DNA of 5,720 nucleotides from contig JAJZRT010000124.1 of the NCBI GenBank assembly GCA_021802595.1, positions 1 through 5,720 on the forward strand, given 5' to 3'. How positions within the stretch are numbered: the stretch's first letter is position 1; the number at the start of each line of letters is the position of its first letter. Shown here piece by piece: positions 1 to 4,244 of this stretch. Origin of the DNA: Pseudomonadota bacterium. Lineage in GTDB: Bacteria > Pseudomonadota > Gammaproteobacteria > Burkholderiales > Thiobacillaceae. The notes beneath the pieces were generated by a model, which worked only from the letters and a program-made list of their open reading frames with translations, made no database searches and was not told the origin of the DNA. A program made the translations under genes and the position numbers.

Positions 1-666
1 GACAAGGCCTACGAACTGGAGACCGAGCTGGCGGCGCGCGGCAAGAATCGCGTGCTGGACCTGGTGCAGTCGATCCGGCCGGCCGGCGTCAACTTCATCT
101 ACATCCGCCAGGCCGAAGCCCTCGGCCTCGGCCACGCCGTACTGTGCGCCCAGCCGGTGGTAGGCAACGAGCCGTTTGCCGTCATCCTCGCCGACGACCT
201 CATCGACGGCAGCCCGTCCGTCATGAAGCAGATGGTCGACCAGTACAACTACTACCAGTGCTCGGTGCTGGGCGTGCAGCAGGTACCGCGCGAGGACACC
301 GGCTCTTACGGCATCGTCGACGCCACCCCGATGGCCGAACGCATCTCGCGCGTCAATGCCATCGTCGAGAAACCCAAGCCCGAGGATGCGCCCTCGACCC
401 TGGGCGTGGTGGGGCGTTACATCCTGACGCCGCGCATCTTCCACCACATCCAGAATCTGAAGCCCGGCGCCGGCGGCGAACTGCAGCTCACCGACGCCAT
501 TGCCGCGCTGCTGAAGGAGCAGCAGGTGCTGGCCTACGCCTACGACGGCATTCGCTACGACTGCGGCAGCAAGCTCGGCTACCTGCAGGCTACCGTCGAG
601 TACGCACTGAAGCACAGCGAAGTCAGCGAGGACTTCGCTGCCTATCTCAAGTCGCGCATCTGTTGA
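1..666 (+). CDS. galU: UTP-glucose-1-phosphate uridylyltransferase (5' end cut off)
   Basis: GalU makes UDP-glucose and pyrophosphate from UTP and glucose-1-phosphate in the cytoplasm, supplying glycans, exopolysaccharide and LPS sugars. The window holds the last 221 residues of a protein usually about 290 long. The roughly 70 missing N-terminal residues would carry the G-x-G-T-R nucleotide-binding loop. Visible family signatures, in window residue numbers, are GLGHAVLCA (42-50), the ILADD metal/nucleotide segment (62-66), VEKP with the conserved sugar-phosphate-binding lysine (122-125), GRY (138-140), LQLTDAI (161-167) and DCGSKLGY (187-194). All align well with E. coli GalU as I recall it. 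The frame is open from base 1 and stops at TGA 664-666, so the C-terminus is normal. The next gene is convergent. Promoter and start lie outside the window. Confidence 0.95.
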   Translation, partial: DKAYELETELAARGKNRVLDLVQSIRPAGVNFIYIRQAEALGLGHAVLCAQPVVGNEPFAVILADDLIDGSPSVMKQMVDQYNYYQCSVLGVQQVPREDTGSYGIVDATPMAERISRVNAIVEKPKPEDAPSTLGVVGRYILTPRIFHHIQNLKPGAGGELQLTDAIAALLKEQQVLAYAYDGIRYDCGSKLGYLQATVEYALKHSEVSEDFAAYLKSRIC

Positions 667-675
667 AGCATGTAC

Positions 676-693
676 CGCCCGGATTGCCGGGCG
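676..693. terminator. hairpin between convergent galU and PPOX-fold gene
   Basis: A perfect 7-bp GC stem (CGCCCGG / CCGGGCG) with the loop ATTG begins 9 bases after the galU stop. Beyond one C/A mismatch, three further pairs (GTA 672-674 with TAC 695-697) extend it. It lies in the only gap (667-724) between two converging genes, so it could serve as a bidirectional terminator. Neither strand has a clear U-run after it, so an intrinsic terminator is only moderately supported; it may be a transcript-end stabiliser instead. Confidence 0.5.
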
Positions 694-724
694 ATACTGT
701 GCACGCCTGATCCGGACCGATCCC

Positions 725-1279
725 TCATTCGTCCTGCCAGGCATCGGCCTGGGGCGCCGGGATCATGCGCGGAATCCGTGCCTTGCAATTGGGGTAGGCC
801 TGCGCGACCGTCACGACCACGTAGCGCAGCGCGGTCGGCCACACATCGGCATACGCGGCAGCCTCCTCGACGATGCACGCGTGACCGTTCACCCGCATGC
901 GCATCCGCTGCTGGAAGTCGACGAACAGCAGGCCGACGTGCGGATTGGCCAGGAGGTTGCCGAGCGAGTTGTAGAGCCTGTTGCCGCTGAAATCGGGGAA
1001 CACCAGCGTGCGTTCGTCCAGAACCCGCAGCAGGGGATAGGGCTCGCCCGAGGCATTGGATTCGCATCCGCGAAAGCTGCAGTCGCATTCCCCGCGTGCA
1101 TTGGCCGTAGCCAGAAAGAAGAACGGCTGGCCTTCCAGGAAACCTGCCAGCGCAGGCGGCAGGCGGTCGCGCAGCATTGCTGCCAGCCGCGCCGCGTCCC
1201 AGGTCGGTCCGCCGTGGAAGCGGCGTTGCGCCTCGATTTCGCCCGGGTGCAGCAGGGTCGGGGTGTCTGCATCGTGCAT
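725..1279 (-). CDS. pyridoxamine 5'-phosphate oxidase-fold flavin-nucleotide-binding protein
   Basis: A 184-residue protein of the PPOX-like split-barrel family (COG3576-type predicted flavin-nucleotide-binding proteins). Visible signatures are HGGPTWD (22-28), the barrel strand FFFLATANARGECDCS (53-68), LVFPDFSGNRLYNSLGNLLANP (92-113, typical of FMN/F420-binding split barrels), VGLLFVDF (115-122) and RVNGHA (129-134). Members usually bind FMN and have no settled substrate, and I see nothing that identifies one here. It is unlikely to be true PdxH. Cysteines cluster at 65, 67 and 72. I chose ATG at 1279 because GGAGG (minus strand, 1292-1288) sits 8 bases before it; an in-frame TTG at 1294 would overlap that ribosome site. 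It lies 21 bases after the DUF1348 gene and is almost certainly co-transcribed with it, so it is probably under the TetR operators at 1787-1846. Confidence 0.85.
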   Translation of the reverse strand: MHDADTPTLLHPGEIEAQRRFHGGPTWDAARLAAMLRDRLPPALAGFLEGQPFFFLATANARGECDCSFRGCESNASGEPYPLLRVLDERTLVFPDFSGNRLYNSLGNLLANPHVGLLFVDFQQRMRMRVNGHACIVEEAAAYADVWPTALRYVVVTVAQAYPNCKARIPRMIPAPQADAWQDE

Positions 1280-1287
1280 GGTCGTTG

Positions 1288-1292
1288 CCTCC
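1288..1292 (-). promoter_or_regulatory. ribosome binding site of the PPOX-fold gene
   Basis: GGAGG on the minus strand, 8 bases upstream of ATG 1279. It decides the start in favour of this ATG over the in-frame TTG at 1294, which lies upstream of and partly inside it. Confidence 0.8.
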
Positions 1293-1300
1293 AATGACGT

Positions 1301-1768
1301 TTACAAGCCCAGGTCGCTCAGTCCCGGATGCTCGTCCGGACGGCGGCCCAGCGGCCAGAAGAACTTGCGCTCAGTGTCCGCAATCGGCAGGTCGTTGATG
1401 CTCGCATGGCGGTGCGTCATGAAGCCTTGTTCGTTGAATGCCCAGTTCTCGTTGCCGTACGAGCGGTACCACTGGCCCGAGTCGTCGTGCCATTCGTAGG
1501 CAAAGCGCACCGCGATGCGGTTGCCGGCGCAGGCCCACAGCTCCTTGATCAGGCGGTAGTCGAGTTCGCGCGCCCACTTGCGTTCGAGAAAACGCTGCAC
1601 TTCCGTGCGGCCGACCGGGAATTCGGCGCGGTTGCGCCAGCGCGTGTCTTCCGTGTACACCCGCACCACGTGCGCGGGGTCGCGCGTGTTCCAGGCATCC
1701 TCGGCCATGCGAACCTTCTGTCGGGCACTGCCGTCGGTGAAAGGGGGAAGGGGCGGTTTGGTTTCCAT
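1301..1768 (-). CDS. DUF1348 / NTF2-like (SnoaL-fold) family protein
   Basis: A 155-residue protein matching the DUF1348 family (COG3558, nuclear transport factor 2-like alpha+beta barrel). Signature stretches are [18 protein letters not shown] (37-54), [17 protein letters not shown] (64-80), [18 protein letters not shown] (83-100), [11 protein letters not shown] (101-111) and [10 protein letters not shown] (120-129). The length is normal for the family. NTF2-like barrels form a deep pocket used by isomerases, cyclases and hydrolases or for ligand binding, but no reaction is established for DUF1348 that I know of, and I do not assign one. GGGAG lies 5 bases before the ATG at 1768. It is the first gene of a two-gene minus-strand operon with the flavin-binding protein, starts opposite tetR, and has an operator-like repeat in its 5' leader, so repression by that TetR protein is likely. 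Confidence 0.88.
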   Translation of the reverse strand: METKPPLPPFTDGSARQKVRMAEDAWNTRDPAHVVRVYTEDTRWRNRAEFPVGRTEVQRFLERKWARELDYRLIKELWACAGNRIAVRFAYEWHDDSGQWYRSYGNENWAFNEQGFMTHRHASINDLPIADTERKFFWPLGRRPDEHPGLSDLGL

Positions 1769-1786
1769 GGGTTCTCCCGGGTAGAG

Positions 1787-1804
1787 GTAGACAGACCTGT
1801 CTAC
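1787..1804. promoter_or_regulatory. TetR operator-like inverted repeat 1
   Basis: GTAGACAG-AC-CTGTCTAC: perfect 8-base arms around a 2-base centre. It shares both arms with repeat 2 at 1825-1842. It sits 18 bases upstream of the DUF1348 start, just after the predicted minus-strand transcription start, where a bound repressor would block initiation or early elongation. A further partial half-site (GTAGA, 1781-1785) adjoins it. Confidence 0.8.
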
Positions 1805-1812
1805 ATGGACCC

Positions 1813-1841
1813 AGTCTAGTCAGTGTAGACAGATCTGTCTA
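1813..1841 (-). promoter_or_regulatory. predicted sigma70-type promoter of the DUF1348-PPOX operon
   Basis: On the minus strand, TAGACA (1841-1836, 5 of 6 to the -35 consensus) is followed after 17 bases by TAGACT (1818-1813, 4 of 6 to -10). Transcription would start near 1806. The -35 lies inside palindrome 2, and palindrome 1 would occupy about +3 to +20. Confidence 0.5.
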
Positions 1842-1845
1842 CACT
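1817..1845 (+). promoter_or_regulatory. predicted promoter of tetR (possibly leaderless)
   Basis: TAGTCA (1817-1822, 4 of 6) and TACACT (1840-1845, 4 of 6) are separated by 17 bases. This puts the transcription start at about 1852, the A of the tetR ATG. The bases before that ATG lack a Shine-Dalgarno sequence, which agrees with leaderless translation. The whole -10 region is inside the palindrome, implying autorepression. Confidence 0.4.
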
Positions 1846-1846
1846 G
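1821..1846. promoter_or_regulatory. TetR operator-like inverted repeat 2 (26-bp perfect palindrome)
   Basis: A perfect 26-bp palindrome whose half is CAGTGTAGACAGA. Its inner 18 bases (1825-1842) repeat the GTAGACAG-2-CTGTCTAC pattern of repeat 1, with centres 38 bases apart. It ends 5 bases before the tetR ATG, overlaps the predicted tetR promoter, and contains the predicted -35 of the divergent DUF1348 promoter. One bound dimer could therefore shut both directions. An extra GTCTA half-site lies at 1814-1818. Its length, symmetry and position next to a TetR gene make operator function very likely; which protein binds is inferred. Confidence 0.88.
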
Positions 1847-1851
1847 TCGGC

Positions 1852-2415
1852 ATGGCATCCGCTCCCCAGGCCTCCGACGCGCCTTCCGCCCGCGACCGCA
1901 TCCTGCATACCGCGCACGATCTTTTCTACCGCGACGGCGTGCGCGCCACCGGCATCGACCGCGTCATCGCCGAATCGGGCGTGGCCAAGCTCACCTTCTA
2001 CCGGCATTTCCCCAGCAAGAACGATCTGATCCGCGCCTACCTCGAATACCGCCACCAGCGCTGGTTGACCTGGTTCGCCGAGGCGATGGCACGCCACGGC
2101 GGCGGGCCGGACGCCATCGTGCCGGCGGTGGGGGAGTGGCTGCGCGACCCGGGCTACCGCGGCTGCGCCTTCATCAACAGCGTGGGCGAACTCGCCGGCA
2201 GCCTGCCCGAGGTCGTCGACATCGCGCGCGCGCACAAGGCCGCCGTGGCCGCCGCCATCGCCGCCGTGCTGCCGGCCTCGCGCCAGCGCGCCAAGCTGGC
2301 ACAGGCGATCGCGCTGGCCATCGACGGCGCCATCGTGCGCGCGCAATTCGACGCCACGCCCGACGCGGCGCTGGATGCGCTGAAGCGCATCGTCAAATCG
2401 CTGCTGACAAAATAG
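1852..2415 (+). CDS. TetR/AcrR-family transcriptional repressor
   Basis: A 187-residue protein of normal TetR size. The N-terminal DNA-binding domain has ARDRILHTAHDLFYRDGVRAT (13-33) followed by the helix-turn-helix GIDRVIAESGVAKLTFYRHF (34-53) and PSKNDLI. Residues from about 60 on form the helical ligand/dimer domain. The motif RGCAFINS (103-110) holds the only cysteine, C105, which I align with C106 of E. coli NemR (SGCLTVKLS). The NemR lysine K175 would correspond to Q165. It is divergent from the DUF1348-PPOX operon across 83 bases carrying two matching inverted repeats, so it probably represses that operon and itself. No Shine-Dalgarno precedes ATG 1852, so the start rests on family length and the palindrome position. 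Its last 23 bases overlap the nnr 3' end tail to tail. The ligand is unknown. Confidence 0.92.
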   Translation: MASAPQASDAPSARDRILHTAHDLFYRDGVRATGIDRVIAESGVAKLTFYRHFPSKNDLIRAYLEYRHQRWLTWFAEAMARHGGGPDAIVPAVGEWLRDPGYRGCAFINSVGELAGSLPEVVDIARAHKAAVAAAIAAVLPASRQRAKLAQAIALAIDGAIVRAQFDATPDAALDALKRIVKSLLTK

Positions 2416-3820
2416 AAGATTCGCTGCCGTGCAGCCAGACGGCAGCTTCGAGCGCGTCGTCCGGCGCCATGCCCTGAGCGAGCAGGGCCACCACGATCCC
2501 GGTGAGGCGGTCGCCCGAGCCGGCCTGCGCCAGATGCGGGCCGCCGGTCGTGTTGATCGCATAGCGGCCCTGTGGATGGGCGACGACGGTGCCGGCGCCC
2601 TTGAGGGCGACGTGGGCGCAGAAACGGCGGGCGAGCGTGCTGGCCGCGGCGATCCGGTCGGCCTGCACGTCGCCCGTGCCGCAGGCGAGCAGACGCGCGG
2701 CCTCGCCGGGGTGTGGTGTCAGCAGCGTTGGCGCGGTACGTCGCGCCGCCGTTTCGCCCAGGGCCCGGTCGCCTGCCAGCAGGTTCAGGGCATCGGCATC
2801 CAGGACCAGCGGGCCGGTCGAGGCGAGCGCCGTTTCGAGCAGGGCGCGTGCCTGCGCGGTCTGGCCCAGACCCGGGCCGAGCGCCAGTACGTCGAGCGGC
2901 GCGGCGACCAGGCGTTCCGGCGGAGCGAACATCAGGCGCGGTTCGCCATAGTCGACCGCCACGCGCGCATCGAGCACGCCCAGCGTGACCGCACCTGCGC
3001 CGTACGCCAGCGCCGCACGTCCGGCGAGGAGCGCCGCCCCCACCATGCCTTGCGCACCGCCGGCCACGCCCGCATGGCCGAAGATGCCCTTGTGGCTGTT
3101 GCGCGGGCGTGGCGGCAGGCGATGGCGCGCCTCCAGCCGGGTCAGCGCGATGCCGGCGACGGCGGGCAGCATGTCCGGTTCGACGCCAAGCGTGTCGAGA
3201 TGGAGGATGCCGGCATGGTCCGGCCCGTCGGCGGTCAGCAGCCCGGGCTTGAGGCCGAGAAAGGTCAGCGTGTGGTCGGCGCGCACGGCGCAGCCCCGGA
3301 TGTGCCCGTTGTCGCTGTCGAGGCCGCTCGGCACGTCGAGCGCCAGCCGGGGGCAGGCCATGGCATTGGCCCGGGCGATCCAGCGCGCGTCCCCGCCGGT
3401 GACGTCACGCTGCAGTCCCACCCCGAACAGGCCGTCGATGATGAGGCTGTATCGCGACGACGACGGGATGTCCGTCAGGATCACCCCGCCGGTTTCACGC
3501 CATGCGTTCCAGGCGCGCGCTGCATCCGGCGGCAGGCGTGCGGGGTCGGCGCGGCTGACGACGCGTACGCCGAAACCCTGTGCCGCAAGCTGCCGGGCGG
3601 CAACCAGCGCGTCTCCGCCGTTGTTGCCGGGGCCGGCCAGGATCAGGGCCGGGTCGCCGGATTCCCTGGCCAGCGTGCCCGCCAGTTCGGCGGCCGCAAT
3701 GCCCGCCCGTTCCATCAACGAGATCCCGGGATGGGCGCTCGCCCAGCTCCGGTCGATTTCACGGATGTCGGCGGCGGTAAACAGCGGCGGCGAGGTCAGG
3801 GAAGACGGGGCGATCGGCAT
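2393..3820 (-). CDS. nnr: bifunctional NAD(P)H-hydrate epimerase / ADP-dependent NAD(P)H-hydrate dehydratase
   Basis: Nnr repairs hydrated NADH/NADPH: the N-terminal YjeF_N domain epimerises R- and S-NAD(P)HX, and the C-terminal ribokinase-like domain dehydrates the S form using ADP. From ATG 3820 it has 475 residues. N domain: GPGNNGGD (63-70), IIDGLFGVGL (127-136), DVPSGLDSD (162-170), LTFLGLKPG (185-193). C domain: NSHKGIFGHAGVAGG (241-255), GPGLG (315-319), DADALNLL (341-348), TPHPGEAARLL (368-378), KGAGTVV (407-413), AGSGDRLTG (433-441, with the catalytic-type GD). The frame stays open to ATG 3976, but those 52 extra residues look unlike the family and would overlap the divergent gene; ATG 3871 is another option. 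The protein ends WLHGSESSILSAAI, about 20 residues short of the usual tail, inside the overlap with tetR. Confidence 0.92.
   Translation of the reverse strand: MPIAPSSLTSPPLFTAADIREIDRSWASAHPGISLMERAGIAAAELAGTLARESGDPALILAGPGNNGGDALVAARQLAAQGFGVRVVSRADPARLPPDAARAWNAWRETGGVILTDIPSSSRYSLIIDGLFGVGLQRDVTGGDARWIARANAMACPRLALDVPSGLDSDNGHIRGCAVRADHTLTFLGLKPGLLTADGPDHAGILHLDTLGVEPDMLPAVAGIALTRLEARHRLPPRPRNSHKGIFGHAGVAGGAQGMVGAALLAGRAALAYGAGAVTLGVLDARVAVDYGEPRLMFAPPERLVAAPLDVLALGPGLGQTAQARALLETALASTGPLVLDADALNLLAGDRALGETAARRTAPTLLTPHPGEAARLLACGTGDVQADRIAAASTLARRFCAHVALKGAGTVVAHPQGRYAINTTGGPHLAQAGSGDRLTGIVVALLAQGMAPDDALEAAVWLHGSESSILSAAI
2423..2446 (-). terminator. hairpin near the nnr/tetR convergent ends, U-rich on the minus strand
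   Basis: A perfect 8-bp inverted repeat (GCTGCCGT / ACGGCAGC, 8-base loop) lies 8 bases past the tetR stop and inside the nnr 3' coding end. Read on the minus strand it is followed by GAATCTTCTATTTTG, rich in U, as in an intrinsic terminator; on the plus strand no U-run follows. Minus-strand termination here would fall just before the nnr stop codon, so its role is uncertain. It may only be a folded coding segment. Confidence 0.3.
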
Positions 3821-3974
3821 GCGCGGGAACCTGGAAGGGGCGTGTGTGCATCTTAATACCCTGGAGGGCATGAATCCCGGCCGGAGGGCTGGGGCGATGT
3901 TTTCCTCGTCGGGCTTGCAAGCGGGCGTGGGCAGCCTAAACTTCAGATTATCCTGATGTTGCAGGACGGTTTTC
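3821..3974. promoter_or_regulatory. divergent intergenic region between nnr and the DUF3330 gene
   Basis: These 154 bases separate divergent genes and should hold both promoters. Plus-strand candidate: TTGCAA (3915-3920), 16 bases, TAAACT (3937-3942), each 4 of 6 to consensus, leading to the DUF3330 gene. Minus-strand candidate: GATAAT (3952-3947, 5 of 6 to -10) with only a weak -35 (TGAAAA, 17 bases upstream). That would give nnr a leader of about 120 bases from ATG 3820. The two -10 elements nearly touch, so the promoters may compete. I see no strong operator repeat. Confidence 0.35.
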
Positions 3975-4217
3975 ATGGATACCCGTCATCGCAATCCTGC
4001 GGGCGCGCTGGTGGCGCACTGCGCCGACGAGGATACCTGTACGGTTCTCAGCTGCGAGGTCTGCCTGCTGGAAATCCCCGCCGATGCGGTCAACGTGGCG
4101 GACGCGCAGGACTATGTCCATCATTTCTGCGGCCTCGAATGCCTCGAAATCTGGCAGAAGCGGGCCGGCGATCGCCAGCCGGCCCATCCGGCGAGGCGCT
4201 CCGATCGGCTAAAATAG
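3975..4217 (+). CDS. small Cys-rich DUF3330 domain protein
   Basis: An 80-residue protein resembling the DUF3330 family: a short N-terminal lead, a core CEVCLLEIPADAVNVADAQD (27-46), then YVHHFCGLECLEIW (47-60) and a basic tail. The arrangement C27-x2-C30 ... C52-x3-C56, with H49 and H50 nearby, looks like a four-cysteine zinc-binding fold of the zinc-ribbon/TRASH kind; metal binding is inferred from spacing only. There is no signal peptide or membrane segment, so it is probably cytoplasmic. Function is unknown to me. Relatives occur, as I recall, beside mercury-resistance genes, but no mer gene is visible here. AGGA at 3963-3966 sits 8 bases before the ATG. It is divergent from nnr and lies 27 bases upstream of purL on the same strand; purL seems to have its own -10 element. 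Confidence 0.75.
   Translation: MDTRHRNPAGALVAHCADEDTCTVLSCEVCLLEIPADAVNVADAQDYVHHFCGLECLEIWQKRAGDRQPAHPARRSDRLK
4210..4215 (+). promoter_or_regulatory. -10-like element of purL
   Basis: TAAAAT matches the sigma70 -10 consensus at 5 of 6 positions and overlaps the DUF3330 stop codon. No good -35 is found 16-18 bases upstream (1-2 of 6 matches), so an activator or read-through from the DUF3330 gene may contribute. Start would be near 4222, inside the dyad at 4217-4242. Confidence 0.4.
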
Positions 4218-4242
4218 CGTCTTTGCCTGTTTGCAAAGACGC
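4217..4242. promoter_or_regulatory. perfect 10-bp dyad just upstream of purL
   Basis: GCGTCTTTGC (4217-4226) and GCAAAGACGC (4233-4242) are exact inverted repeats around CTGTTT, ending 2 bases before the purL ATG. With the -10 at 4210-4215 it would span the transcription start, fitting a repressor operator. In a longer transcript from upstream it would form a hairpin covering the ribosome-binding region. It does not fit the E. coli PurR operator (ACGCAAACGTTTNCNT), and no U-run follows it on the plus strand, so it is a poor terminator for the DUF3330 gene. Confidence 0.6.
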
Positions 4243-4244
4243 CC

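Noticed and set aside
1280..1294. TTG start at 1294 for the PPOX-fold gene.
   Set aside because: ATG 1279 has GGAGG 8 bases upstream; the TTG would lie upstream of that site and has no better ribosome site.
2429..3856. A 475-codon plus-strand open frame opposite nnr, and other long frames overlapping it (for example 2985-3956).
   Set aside because: They lie antisense to clear Nnr domains and have an Arg/Gly/Ala/Pro-rich composition without recognisable motifs; GC-rich codon bias keeps such frames open.
3821..3976. N-terminal extension of Nnr by 52 residues from ATG 3976.
   Set aside because: The extra residues do not resemble the family, and this start would overlap the ATG of the divergent DUF3330 gene and the likely promoters.
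4162..4185. GGGCCGGC / GCCGGCCC inverted repeat with an inner GGCGATCGCC palindrome.
   Set aside because: It is inside the DUF3330 coding tail, made almost only of G and C, and without a U-run; such repeats arise easily at this base composition.
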